Source of the DNA: Bacillota bacterium
Lineage (GTDB): Bacteria; Bacillota; Clostridia; Christensenellales; Christensenellaceae
Length of the DNA stretch: 64,000 bases
Reading direction: 5' to 3'
NCBI GenBank assembly: GCA_023393165.1
Contig: JAEWMJ010000018.1
Coordinates: 140,454-204,453 of the forward strand
Below are positions 1 to 9,500 of this stretch, piece by piece (position 1 is the stretch's first letter; each line of letters opens with the position of its first letter). The translations under genes and the position numbers were made by a program. The notes under the pieces are model-generated. The model was not told the DNA's origin. It ran no database searches and saw only the letters and a program-made list of their open reading frames with translations.

Positions 1-551
1 TGGGCGGCGGGAATATTTGGCGCGGCCGGGGAAAAGAAATGGACAGGATACAGGCCGATCATATGGGCATGCTGGCCACCGTGATCAATGCGCTTGCGCT
101 GCAGGATATTCTGGAACAAAAAGGTATGCAGACGCGCGTGCAGACTGCAATAGAAATGCGGCAGATAGCTGAACCGTATATCAGAAGACGCGCGATCAGG
201 CATCTGGAGAAAAACAGGGTGGTGATTTTTGCGTGCGGTACGGGCAACCCCTATTTCTCCACCGACACTGCAGCAGCGCTGCGGGCGGCGGAAATGGAAG
301 TAGATCTTATTATGCTTGCCAAAAATGTGGACGCGGTTTACACGGCTGATCCAAAGGCCGATCCGGATGCACAGAAAATTGAAGAAATCAGTTATCTTGA
401 CGTTATCTCAAGGGGCCTTACCGTTATGGATAATACCGCGCTGACACTGTGCATGGACAATTCCATACCCATCATAGTATTCGGACTGCATGAAAAAGAC
501 GGTATTAAAAAAGTCATCTGCGGTGAGCAAATCGGGACGATGATTCGATAG
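1..551 (+). CDS. pyrH: UMP kinase, 5' end outside window
   Basis: Uridylate kinase phosphorylates UMP to UDP in the cytoplasm, feeding RNA, DNA and sugar-nucleotide synthesis. The reading frame is open from base 3, before any ATG, and encodes GGGNIWRGR followed by MDRIQADHMGMLATVINALA, the hallmark central segment of bacterial PyrH. The acidic loop DAVYTADPKADPDA and the C-terminal LTLCMDNSIPI segment are also present. About 183 residues are visible of a usual ~240, so roughly the first quarter lies upstream. The ATG at 39 is internal and is not the real start. frr follows after 85 bases, the order found in most bacteria. Confidence 0.96.
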   Translation, partial: GGGNIWRGRGKEMDRIQADHMGMLATVINALALQDILEQKGMQTRVQTAIEMRQIAEPYIRRRAIRHLEKNRVVIFACGTGNPYFSTDTAAALRAAEMEVDLIMLAKNVDAVYTADPKADPDAQKIEEISYLDVISRGLTVMDNTALTLCMDNSIPIIVFGLHEKDGIKKVICGEQIGTMIR

Positions 552-636
552 CGCCACCGTTATCTAATAGAATTGATTATTATATTGTTTTTTGCTTAAG
601 CATGTTTTAAAATAAACCTATACAGGAGGGTGAGTT

Positions 637-1200
637 ATGAACGTTGAACATGATGCTTTAACAAAAGCAACAGAAAAAATGGATAAAACAATTGCTGCAC
701 TAAAGCGTGAAATGGCTTCTATCAGAGCGGGAAGAGCGAATCCACAGCTTTTGGACAGAATTATGGTAGATTATTACGGAACCCCGACTCCCATCAATCA
801 GATGGCAAATATTTCGGCGCCCGAGCCAAGGCTGCTGTGCATCTCTCTCTGGGACGCTTCCATGCTTCACGAGGTGGAAAAAGCGATACAAAAGTCCGAT
901 TTGGGGATAAATCCTTCCAATGATGGCAAGGTGATAAGGCTTGCTTTCCCTGAAATTACAGAGGAAAGAAGAAAAGAAATCGTTAAGTTAGCCAGAAAAA
1001 AAGCCGAAGAATCCAAGGTTGCGGTCCGCGCGATACGCAGGGATACAAATGAGTATTTTAAAAAAGATAAAAAAACAAGTTTGATTACAGAAGATGATTA
1101 CAACGATCTGGAAAAGGAAATCCAAACCCTGACCGATAAGATAATAAAAAAAGTGGACGAGATCTTAGCTGATAAGGAAAAGGAGATTATGGAGGTTTGA
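637..1200 (+). CDS. frr: Ribosome recycling factor
   Basis: RRF acts with EF-G to split post-termination ribosomes. The 187-residue product has the normal family length and the conserved segments RAGRANPQLLDRI (about residues 30-42), the PEITEERRKE hinge region and the charged C-terminal helix that completes the three-helix bundle. An AGGAGGG ribosome binding site lies about 8 bases before the ATG. The gene lies between pyrH and uppS, as in most Bacillota. Its stop codon overlaps the start of the following small ORF, which suggests translational coupling. Confidence 0.97.
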   Translation: MNVEHDALTKATEKMDKTIAALKREMASIRAGRANPQLLDRIMVDYYGTPTPINQMANISAPEPRLLCISLWDASMLHEVEKAIQKSDLGINPSNDGKVIRLAFPEITEERRKEIVKLARKKAEESKVAVRAIRRDTNEYFKKDKKTSLITEDDYNDLEKEIQTLTDKIIKKVDEILADKEKEIMEV

Positions 1201-1397
1201 CGCTGCATCTTCTGGGTATGGAGCTAATGCATGCGGAAAATCTGCTTACCGCATTGAATAAACCATACAGGGTGGTTTATTACTATGCCAAAAAACCCCT
1301 TGCGGATACGGATTCCGTTCGGGTGATCAGACAAAGGGAATCGGATGGCTGCGTAGAGCTTACCGTTTCCGCGTTTAAAACAAAAATAGATGCTTAA
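1197..1397 (+). CDS. Small hypothetical protein between frr and uppS
   Basis: I do not recognise this 66-residue protein. It starts at a TTG overlapping the frr stop (TTGA); AGGAG lies 11 bases upstream, and a second GGAGG is too close to be used. An in-frame ATG at 1218 is a possible alternative but has no ribosome binding site. The sequence suggests an alpha segment (about 8-20) followed by strands, with the phrase RVIRQRESDGCVELTVS near the C-terminus. This faintly recalls the VirQ...v.LtvS pattern of PASTA modules, but one short resemblance is not an assignment. The codon pattern and tight coupling support a real gene. A perfect hairpin follows its stop codon. Confidence 0.6.
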   Translation: MTLHLLGMELMHAENLLTALNKPYRVVYYYAKKPLADTDSVRVIRQRESDGCVELTVSAFKTKIDA

Positions 1398-1424
1398 ATG
1401 GCTGCAACGCTGCGTTGCAGCCAT
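1398..1424 (+). terminator. Perfect 12-bp hairpin between small ORF and uppS
   Basis: Arms ATGGCTGCAACG (1398-1409) and CGTTGCAGCCAT (1413-1424) pair perfectly around the loop CTG. Only a short T run (TTTATCGG) follows, so this is a weak terminator or an attenuator/processing hairpin inside the pyrH-uppS operon rather than a strong stop. Confidence 0.5.
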
Positions 1425-1462
1425 TTATCGGAATCCGAAAAACAGACAGGAGAATTTAACTG

Positions 1463-2200
1463 ATGTTTGATAAGAAAAAGAATCCGGCCGCCCTGGATAT
1501 GGAGCATCTGCCGTATCATGTGGGAATCATTATGGACGGCAACGGCCGGTGGGCGCAAAAACGCATGTTGCCTCGCGTTGCGGGTCACAGGGCGGCTATG
1601 GTGAATGTGAAAAAAGCGATCCGCTTCAGTTCGGATATCGGCATAAAAGTTCTGACATTGTATGCGTTTTCTACGGAAAACTGGAAACGCCCCAAAGACG
1701 AAGTATCTGCGCTCATGTCCATACTTCTTGAGTACCTGGGCAAGGAACTGGAAGAAATGCATAAAAAAGAAGTTGTCGTACGCACCATCGGCGATATTGC
1801 CGGGCTTCCGCAGCCTGTCCAGGATCTGTTAAACCGTTCGGTTGAAAAAACAAGGTTCAACAGGGGCATGATTTTAAACCTTGCGCTGAACTACGGTTCG
1901 CGTACCGAGATCATCCGCGCGGTCCGGAATATAGCGCAGGAAGTGAAGGAAGAAAAAATTAAAATTGAAGATATAAACGAAAATTTGTTTGCAAATCATT
2001 TATACACGTCCAGCGTTCCTGATCCGGATTTGATCATACGTACGAGCGGAGAGAACCGTATCAGCAATTTTTTGCTTTATCAGATGGCTTATTCCGAACT
2101 GTATTTCACGCCTACGCTATTCCCGGATTTTGATGAAAAGGAATATGCGAAAGCGTTGATCGAGTATCAGGGACGCCAGCGAAGATTCGGCGCTGTTTGA
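1463..2200 (+). CDS. uppS: Undecaprenyl diphosphate synthase
   Basis: This cis-prenyltransferase condenses isopentenyl diphosphate onto farnesyl diphosphate to make the C55 carrier lipid for peptidoglycan and wall polymers. The 245-residue product carries the substrate-binding signature IIMDGNGRWAQKR with the catalytic Asp at residue 25, the LTLYAFSTENWKRP loop, and the C-terminal DLIIRTSGE and YSELYFTPTLFPDF segments that bind IPP and Mg2+. The common W in the last motif is F here. AGGAG precedes the ATG by 10 bases. cdsA, dxr and ispG follow, so lipid carrier and isoprenoid supply are encoded together. Confidence 0.97.
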   Translation: MFDKKKNPAALDMEHLPYHVGIIMDGNGRWAQKRMLPRVAGHRAAMVNVKKAIRFSSDIGIKVLTLYAFSTENWKRPKDEVSALMSILLEYLGKELEEMHKKEVVVRTIGDIAGLPQPVQDLLNRSVEKTRFNRGMILNLALNYGSRTEIIRAVRNIAQEVKEEKIKIEDINENLFANHLYTSSVPDPDLIIRTSGENRISNFLLYQMAYSELYFTPTLFPDFDEKEYAKALIEYQGRQRRFGAV

Positions 2201-2245
2201 TTTACCTTTCTTTTAGAGAAAAGAAAGGTAAAACCAAAGAAAACC
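2201..2245 (-). repeat. Family A hairpin repeat, copy A1
   Basis: Arms TTTACCTTTCTTTT (2201-2214) and AAAAGAAAGGTAAA (2219-2232) form a 14-bp stem with loop AGAG. The flank ACCAAAGAAAACC (2233-2245) is the reverse complement of the GGTTTTCTTTGG tail seen at other copies. The repeat begins directly after the uppS stop codon. It may end uppS transcripts in either direction. Confidence 0.85.
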
Positions 2246-2293
2246 TATTTAGACGATACCCAGGCTTATAAAAATAAAACAGGAGGAAAACAA

Positions 2294-3160
2294 ATGAAAA
2301 CAAGGATTCTTGTGGGAATACCTATCGGCCTTATATTGATCGCCGCGCTGGTGCTGCAAAGCTGGGTTTTGATCGGTTTGATTTTGTTGCTGTCAATTGC
2401 CGGCCAGTATGAGATTATAAAGGCGCTGGAAAGTAAAGGTTCCCGCGTCATAAAATCGGTTCCTTTTATTTTTGCCGCCGCAAGTCTGCCTGTTTTGCTT
2501 TTTATTAAACCGCAAACTCTTAGTTTTGAAATTTTGCTTGCATTGTTTGTAGTTTGCCTGATGCTCCTGTTTGTGATTGCAATGTTCAGTTCCAAGTATG
2601 ATTTTATAAGCCTGCAGAAATCTGTCCTGGCGATGGTTTATCCTCAGCTTTTTTTAATTTTCGCGTATCTGATCGCAATTCAGTTTACCAGTATGCAGTT
2701 CATTGGGACAAACCCGGTGGTGCTGGTGATGGCCGTTGTCCCCCCGGTGTTCTGCGATATATTCGCGTATTTTTTTGGGCGCGCATTTGGAAAAAGGAAG
2801 CTTTGTCCACTGATCAGCCCTAAAAAAACCGTTGCCGGCAGTATTGCCGGGCTCGTGGGAGGCCTGACTGCAGCGCTTTTGATTTGGATATTCATGGCAA
2901 GCGGACTTTTTATTCACTCTCTCACGTGGAATATGGATGTAATAAATTTCCTGATTCTCGGCGTAGCGGTTGCAGGCGTTTCTCAATTTGGCGATCTTTC
3001 GGCTTCCTTTATTAAGAGGTATTATGAAATAAAGGACTACGGTAAAATTTTGCCCGGACACGGCGGTATATTAGACAGGGTTGACAGCATTTTATTCTCT
3101 CTACCCATTGTGTATCTATATTTTATTGTGTATAATTCTTATGCGGCTGCGATAAGCTAG
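2294..3160 (+). CDS. cdsA: Phosphatidate cytidylyltransferase
   Basis: CdsA makes CDP-diacylglycerol from phosphatidic acid and CTP in the membrane, the branch point for phospholipids. The 288-residue protein is a multi-spanning membrane protein; hydrophobic segments fill residues 5-95 and recur to the end. The family signature is intact near the C-terminus: S-x-IKRYYEIKDYGKILPGHGG-x-LDR-x-D (bases about 3000-3090), containing the catalytic acidic residues. AGGAGG lies 7 bases before the ATG. pgsA, which uses its product, is at 62091. Confidence 0.96.
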   Translation: MKTRILVGIPIGLILIAALVLQSWVLIGLILLLSIAGQYEIIKALESKGSRVIKSVPFIFAAASLPVLLFIKPQTLSFEILLALFVVCLMLLFVIAMFSSKYDFISLQKSVLAMVYPQLFLIFAYLIAIQFTSMQFIGTNPVVLVMAVVPPVFCDIFAYFFGRAFGKRKLCPLISPKKTVAGSIAGLVGGLTAALLIWIFMASGLFIHSLTWNMDVINFLILGVAVAGVSQFGDLSASFIKRYYEIKDYGKILPGHGGILDRVDSILFSLPIVYLYFIVYNSYAAAIS

Positions 3161-3178
3161 AAACTAAGGAGTAATAAT

Positions 3179-4336
3179 TTGAAGAAAAGAATTGCAATAC
3201 TTGGCGCGACAGGATCAGTGGGGACACAGGCACTGGATGTCGCACGGAAGTTGACTGATGAGATAGAGGTTGTTTGCCTGGCGGCAAACAAAGAAACCCA
3301 TGCGCTTTATAAATCAGCGCAGGAATTTAGGCCAAAGTACATAGCGCTTTCATCCGAAAGCGCGGATACAAGAGAATTTGAGAAGCTGGATTATAATTCT
3401 GTTATATTAAGAGGACAAAACGCGCTCACCACCGCCGCGCTAGAGTGTGGAGCCGATCTTGCGGTGCTTGCAGTGGACGGAATCGCTGGACTGGAAACAT
3501 TTGCAGCCTGCCTGAAAAACAGGATTCCTGTAGCGCTTGCAAACAAGGAATCACTGGTTTGCGGCGGGGATATTGTTCTTGAGATCATGCGAAAAACCGG
3601 TACGGGCGTTCTGCCTGTGGACAGCGAACATTCCGCAATATTTCAGTGCCTGGGCGATTCGTATGATACAACCCGCGTTAAAAAACTGCTGATCACCGCT
3701 TCCGGCGGGCCTTTTAGGGGGAAAAAACGGGAAGAATTGAAAGATGTTTCGGTTGGACAGGCGCTCCGGCACCCCAACTGGTCTATGGGTCAAAAAATAA
3801 CGATAGACTCCGCCACGCTTGCAAACAAGGGTCTGGAAGTAATTGAGGCGCATTTTTTGTTCGGTATGGCGCTGGAGAAAATTGATGTGCTTGTTCATCC
3901 TCAGAGTGTTGTGCATTCTATGGTGGAATTCAATGACAATTCTATAATAGCGCAGTTAGGACCTGTGGATATGCACCTTCCGCTGCAAAAGGCATTGCTG
4001 TTTCCAAAGATGCAAGCTTTTGTAATGAATAAATCGCTTGATCTTTTTGAAGTTGGGAAGCTGACTTTTGAAAAACCAGATTTGGAGACATTTTCATGCC
4101 TTTCCCTTGCATATGATGCGCTTCGGGAAAAAGGCGCGATGACCACGATATTTAACGTGGCGAACGAAGTGGCCGTAGCGATGTTTATTCGCGAAAAAAT
4201 TAAATTTCTTGGGATTGCAGACCTGATATCCGAAAGTATGGATAAATTTGCCGGAGAAAGCTGCAAATCTATCGAGGAAATATTGCATATAAATGATAAA
4301 GTGAGAGAATATCTTCTCCATAAATATGATGTATAA
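3179..4336 (+). CDS. dxr: 1-deoxy-D-xylulose 5-phosphate reductoisomerase
   Basis: DXR converts DXP to 2-C-methyl-erythritol 4-phosphate with NADPH, the committed step of the MEP isoprenoid pathway. The 385-residue product has the nucleotide-binding GATGSVG at residues 9-15, the metal and active-site motif PVDSEHSAIFQ, the ITASGGPFR loop, and HPNWSMGQKITIDSATLANK. It starts at TTG, with AAGGAG about 9 bases upstream, and lies 18 bases after cdsA. With ispG in the same operon it shows that isoprenoids come from the MEP route. Confidence 0.97.
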   Translation: MKKRIAILGATGSVGTQALDVARKLTDEIEVVCLAANKETHALYKSAQEFRPKYIALSSESADTREFEKLDYNSVILRGQNALTTAALECGADLAVLAVDGIAGLETFAACLKNRIPVALANKESLVCGGDIVLEIMRKTGTGVLPVDSEHSAIFQCLGDSYDTTRVKKLLITASGGPFRGKKREELKDVSVGQALRHPNWSMGQKITIDSATLANKGLEVIEAHFLFGMALEKIDVLVHPQSVVHSMVEFNDNSIIAQLGPVDMHLPLQKALLFPKMQAFVMNKSLDLFEVGKLTFEKPDLETFSCLSLAYDALREKGAMTTIFNVANEVAVAMFIREKIKFLGIADLISESMDKFAGESCKSIEEILHINDKVREYLLHKYDV

Positions 4337-4363
4337 CTACGGATTTATTTGGAGGGCAATCGA

Positions 4364-5392
4364 TTGGATATCGCTTTAACTGTTATTTTTGGATTGTTGC
4401 TGCTCACACTTTTTGTGGTAGTACACGAGTGGGGGCATTATATCGCGGCAAAAAGAAGCGGAATCACTGTACTTGAATTTGCGATCGGGTTTGGTCCCGC
4501 TATTGCAAAGTGGCAGCGCGGGGAAACGCAGTTTTCCATACGCTGCCTGCCAATAGGCGGTTACTGTAAATTTTTTGGTGATGACGAAGGCGACGAAAAA
4601 AAACCGGGCGCATTCAATTATGTACCCGTATCCAAAAGGATCTATACGGTTCTGGCCGGACCGGTAATGAATTTTGTGCTTGCATTTATTCTGGCGGTTT
4701 CTTTTTTGTGTATTTACGGTGACGCACAGGTCTCTGTTGCAGAAATAAAACCGGGATCCACCGCTGAGGCGGCGGGACTTAAGCCGGGAGACGTAGTTAC
4801 AGAATTAAACGGCGTAAAGATTGATTTTATGCTGGATTTGCAGGAAGCTTTAGCAACGAAAACGGGGGACAGCAGCCATGTTGAGGTCGTCCGGGACGGG
4901 GAAAAGTATTCTTATGATATTCCATATAAACTCCAGCCGGACGGCACAATGAAAATAGGAATCAACGGCTTTGCCTACGAGAGAAAAACCTTTTCATTCC
5001 CGGAGGCGGTCGTGTTAAGTTTCAAGTGGATGTTCCTGCTTGTGAAAGAGATGTTTTCAATACTTGGGGGTCTGATATTCACCGGACAGGGAGTAGAAAA
5101 CCTTGCCGGACCGGTGGGTACGATCAGTATTATCGGGCAGGTAGCAAAAACCGGATTTGAAAACATCTTGCGCTTAGCTTCCCTTATCAGCGTCAATCTT
5201 GCGGTGATCAACCTGATTCCGTTTCCTGCGCTGGACGGCGGTAAAATTGTTCTTCTGGGCGTGGAAGCGGCGCGTAAAAAACCTGTTCCGCTGCGCGTTG
5301 AAGCGATACTCAATACCATCGGTTTTATTTTGATATTCGGTTTTGCCATATATCTGACATTCCAGGATGTATCAAGACTCGCTGGCGGCTGA
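4364..5392 (+). CDS. rseP: Site-2 intramembrane zinc metalloprotease, RseP family
   Basis: This S2P protease cleaves membrane-embedded substrates such as anti-sigma factors and remnant signal peptides. The first membrane segment carries HEWGH (residues 21-25, zinc ligands and catalytic Glu). A PDZ domain follows (about 115-190, with GSTAEAAGLKPGDVV), and NLIPFPALDGG supplies the third metal ligand. I chose TTG 4364 because GGAGGG at 4351-4356 is its ribosome binding site; a longer frame from 4349 would place that site inside the gene. Length 342 residues is normal. The position between dxr and ispG is widespread in Bacillota. Confidence 0.95.
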   Translation: MDIALTVIFGLLLLTLFVVVHEWGHYIAAKRSGITVLEFAIGFGPAIAKWQRGETQFSIRCLPIGGYCKFFGDDEGDEKKPGAFNYVPVSKRIYTVLAGPVMNFVLAFILAVSFLCIYGDAQVSVAEIKPGSTAEAAGLKPGDVVTELNGVKIDFMLDLQEALATKTGDSSHVEVVRDGEKYSYDIPYKLQPDGTMKIGINGFAYERKTFSFPEAVVLSFKWMFLLVKEMFSILGGLIFTGQGVENLAGPVGTISIIGQVAKTGFENILRLASLISVNLAVINLIPFPALDGGKIVLLGVEAARKKPVPLRVEAILNTIGFILIFGFAIYLTFQDVSRLAGG

Positions 5393-5393
5393 T

Positions 5394-6437
5394 ATGATGA
5401 GAAACACAAAAGAAATCCTGATCGGAAACGTGAAAATAGGCGGGGCAAACCCGATAGCAATACAATCCATGACAAACACGGATACCAGGAACGCAGATGC
5501 AACCGTCCGGCAGATCATTGACCTTGAGGCTGCAGGATGCGAGATTGTGCGCATTTCTGCATACGATATGGAATGTGCGGAAAAGATACCCGAAATCAAA
5601 AAGGGCATACATATACCGCTTGTATGCGATGTGCATTTCGACCACAGAATTGCGGTGGAATGTATCCGCCGGGGCGCGGATAAAATCAGGATCAATCCCG
5701 GTAATATAGGCGGGAAAAAAGAGATTTTGGAAGTGGTGGGCGCAGCGGCCGATTATGGCGTACCCATACGGGTAGGCGCAAATTCCGGCTCGCTTCCGAA
5801 AGATATCCTTCAAGAATACGGCAACACGGCAAACGCGTTGGTGCTGGCCGCAATGAGAAATATTGAAACTCTTGCGGAAACGGGTTTTAACGATATTGTT
5901 GTATCCTTAAAATCGTCCGACGTGAAAACATGCCGCGACGCGTATACCAAAATATCCAGGATGACGGAATTCCCGCTGCATCTGGGTGTTACCGAAGCAG
6001 GGACATATATTGACGCTTCCATAAAGTCCGCAATAGGCATAGGGGCTCTTCTGCTGGATGGCATCGGCGATACCATCCGGGTATCCGTCACGGGTGACCC
6101 CGTGCGCGAGATCGGAATAGCAAAAAAGATCCTTAAGTTCTGCGGACTCCGGAACGAGGGAGTAGAGATCATATCCTGTCCGACATGCGCAAGATGCACC
6201 CTTGATATAGAAAAACTGGCGGGGCAGATTGCTGAATATACGAAGAATCTGCCGGGCCCTCTTAAGATTGCAGTAATGGGCTGCGCAGTAAATGGACCGG
6301 GAGAGGCAAGGGAAGTCGATTTTGGCGTTGCTGGCGGCGGCGGAATGGGCCTTGTTTTTTCGCACGGGAACGTTTTGAAAAAGGTGCCCGAAGAGGAACT
6401 TTTTCATGAATTAAAAAAACTGATTGATCAAATTTAA
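5394..6437 (+). CDS. ispG: 4-hydroxy-3-methylbut-2-enyl diphosphate synthase (flavodoxin-type)
   Basis: IspG is the [4Fe-4S] enzyme that reductively opens MEcPP to HMBPP, the penultimate MEP step. The N-terminal TIM-barrel half begins IGNVKIGGANPIAIQSMTNT. The C-terminal half contains the cluster ligands SCPTCARC (about residues 261-268) and MGCAVNGPGEA, which also holds the conserved Glu. The start is ATG 5394 or 5397, one or four bases after the rseP stop. No good ribosome binding site is visible, so translation is probably coupled. An in-frame ATG at 5367 lies inside rseP and would add residues foreign to the family. Length is 347 residues. Confidence 0.96.
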   Translation: MMRNTKEILIGNVKIGGANPIAIQSMTNTDTRNADATVRQIIDLEAAGCEIVRISAYDMECAEKIPEIKKGIHIPLVCDVHFDHRIAVECIRRGADKIRINPGNIGGKKEILEVVGAAADYGVPIRVGANSGSLPKDILQEYGNTANALVLAAMRNIETLAETGFNDIVVSLKSSDVKTCRDAYTKISRMTEFPLHLGVTEAGTYIDASIKSAIGIGALLLDGIGDTIRVSVTGDPVREIGIAKKILKFCGLRNEGVEIISCPTCARCTLDIEKLAGQIAEYTKNLPGPLKIAVMGCAVNGPGEAREVDFGVAGGGGMGLVFSHGNVLKKVPEEELFHELKKLIDQI

Positions 6438-6459
6438 TTATCCGGAAGGATTTGAATAA

Positions 6460-6479
6460 CCAAAAATTTTAATTTTTGG
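6460..6479. repeat. AT-rich 20-base palindrome before polC
   Basis: CCAAAAATT and AATTTTTGG are perfect inverted arms separated by TT. It lies in the 79-base gap between ispG and polC. It could be a weak hairpin in the transcript or a protein-binding dyad; nothing else in the gap looks like a gene. Confidence 0.5.
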
Positions 6480-6516
6480 ATCAGAGATAGATAAAAGGCA
6501 TTAGGAGCGTTTTGAC

Positions 6517-9500
6517 TTGGACGATTTGTTGCTTGCTATTCAAAAAATTCTAGACGTCGTTGGCGCAAGCCCTAAATACAGCAAATTTTTGCTGTTTGAA
6601 AGGGTGGAATTCAGAAAGGCGTCCGGTTCTTTTTTTATTTATTTTGATACAAAATCGCACATGCATCCCGTTGAATACATTAAACTTGTAAAAAAGGCAA
6701 AGAATGAATTTGAAAAAGGGAATATATCGGTTGTTGTTTCACAAAGAAACTTTGCCGCGCAGATAGAATCGGATGCTAAACTGATGGAGAATTATATCCG
6801 CGATTTTCTTGTGTATGAAAAGCAGACTTTTTTACCTTTTGTTTCAGGCGTGGCAATGAACGTTCAAAAAGACAGGATACAACTTTCATTCAGGGACGAC
6901 TTTGCTTACGGATTGTTTGAAAAGTCTGATCTTGGGATTAAGATCAAGGAATATTTGAAAATCGCTTATCATTTGGATTACGCTGTGGGAGCTATTCTCA
7001 GTGAGAATGCCGGGGACGCCGGGCAAGCCGAGTACAAGCCTCAGTTTGATCTTGGGCGCGAAATACAAAAAAACAACGGGCGGAAGATGCAGGACATGCC
7101 TGCCGTTCAACAGGTTGTACAGGCGCCGCAAACGCCGCGCAGCTTTCCAAAAGAAGAAAGAAGAAGAGGATCCACACGCCAGGTGCTCGAGATCAAAGAG
7201 CCCGCAATTCCTGTCCGCGATCTGCTGCCCGGTATGGACTGCATTTTGGCTGGGGAGATCGTTTATCTGGAAGCCGTGTCCCTTAAGGAAGGAATGTACA
7301 TCAAACATAAGTTTGGGCTGTACGACAAAACGGGAACGGCTATCTGCTGGTTTATAGAAAAATCCGACGCGCAGAGCAAACCTTCCGAACTTTTAAAAAA
7401 GGGCGTATCTGTCAAGATCACCGGCAGTTTTTATTATGAAAAGTATGAACATGACAATGCGGTGGCTGTTTCGTCAATATGCCGGATAGAACAGGCAGTC
7501 AAAAAAGATCTGGCCACAGTGAAACGTGTGGAACTGCATCTTCACACAACCATGAGTGCGCAGGATGCAGTAAGCGATATCAAGTCCATTATCAAGCGTG
7601 CGGCGGCGTACGGTCATCCGGCAATTGCTGTGACAGACCACGGCGTGGTGCAGGCTTTCCCGGACGCGGCGGGCGCCGCACGCGCAAACGGCGTCAAACT
7701 GATATACGGAGTGGAAGGATATCTTGCGGACGATTTAAAACCCATCTATCCGCATGGGGAGGCTTACCCTTTTAAAGGGGAATATGTCGTTCTGGATATC
7801 GAAACCACAGGACTTTCCTATTTAAACTGCGATATCACGGAAATAGGTGCGGTTCGCGTGGTAAACGGCGAACTGAAAGACGAATTTAAGACTTTTGTCC
7901 GTCCTTCAGGGCCTATTCCCGCAGGCATCGTCGCACTGACAGGGATTACTGACGAAATGGTTGAAAACGCGCCCTTGCCCAAAGAAGCTCTTTCTGAATT
8001 CAGGGTGTTCTGCGGGGACGCTTTGCTGGTCGCACATAACGCAGGTTTTGATATGGGATTTATCAAGCATAAGGGCGCAGAACTGGGGATTGATTTTAAC
8101 AACGAGTATATCGACACGATTGCACTCTGCAGGGTCGCTTATCCGCAGCTCACGCGGTATAAGCTGAACCTGGTTGCAAAACACCTGAATATTCATTTGG
8201 ACCATCACCGCGCAGTAAACGACGCGCAGTGCGCGGCAAAAGTGATGCTTGCATGCTTTGGCGAGTTTGAGAAGCAGGGAATCAGTGATCTCGCCGCGCT
8301 GAATGGATACGCCGGGACCAAGCGCAACGTAAAAAGCATGGATATGTACCATATCGTTCTTTTGTGCAAGAATAAAAAGGGCTTAACTAATCTATACCGA
8401 CTTGTATCGGATGCGCATATCAACCACTATTATAAAAAACCGCGCATGCTCAAAAGTCTGATACAAAAACACAGAGAAGGGTTGATCGTTGGCAGCGCAT
8501 GCGAGCAGGGAGAATTATTCCGGGCGCTGATCGGCGGCGCCAGCAGGGAAGAGCTCCTTAAGATAGCGTCATTTTACGATTATTTGGAGATCCAGCCCAT
8601 AGAAAACAACATGTTTTTGATAAAGAAGGGTGAAGCGCGGGATATAGAGCATTTGCAGCAATTAAACAGGCAGATTTATGAACTGGGCCTCGAAATGGGA
8701 AAGCCTGTGGTTGCCACCGGGGATGTACATTTTCTGGACGCGGAAGACGAAGTGTTCCGAAGGATTATTTTCCATACGCTAGGGTTTGAAGATACAGAGC
8801 AGTCGCCGCTTTTCTACCGTACGACAAATGAAATGCTGGATGCTTTTTCATATCTGGGAGAAGACGAAGCTTATGATGTTGTGGTGAAAAACACTAATGA
8901 AATCGCAAACCAGGTGGAAGAGATTGAACTTTTCCAAAGCGAAACCGCCATGCCCATTGTGGAAGGCGCGGACGACGAGATCCTCCAGTCGGCATATGAG
9001 ACGGCGCATAAGATATACGGTGATCCGCTGCCTGAGATCGTGGAGGCCCGCCTAAAAAGGGAGTTGGATTCCATTATCAACAATGGGTTCGGCGTACTCT
9101 ATTGGGCTGCTTCACGGCTGGTTAAAAAATCCCTTTCAGACGGTTACCTGGTCGGTTCCAGGGGATCGGTCGGTTCGTCGCTCGCTGCTACAATGATGGG
9201 AATCACGGAGGTGAATCCGCTTACGCCGCATTATATCTGTCCCAACTGCAAACATTCGGATTTTGATACGGATAAAAGCAAATATCCCTGCGGTGTGGAC
9301 CTTCCGCTAAAAAATTGTCCAAACTGCGGCACCGAATACAATCGAAACGGCTACGATATCCCGTTTGAAGTATTTCTGGGCATCAACGCGGACAAGGTTC
9401 CCGATATCGATCTGAACTTTTCGGGAGAATACCAGTCCAAAGCACATAAATACACCGAGGAGCTGTTCGGCTCGGATAACGTTTTCCGAGCTGGGACGAT

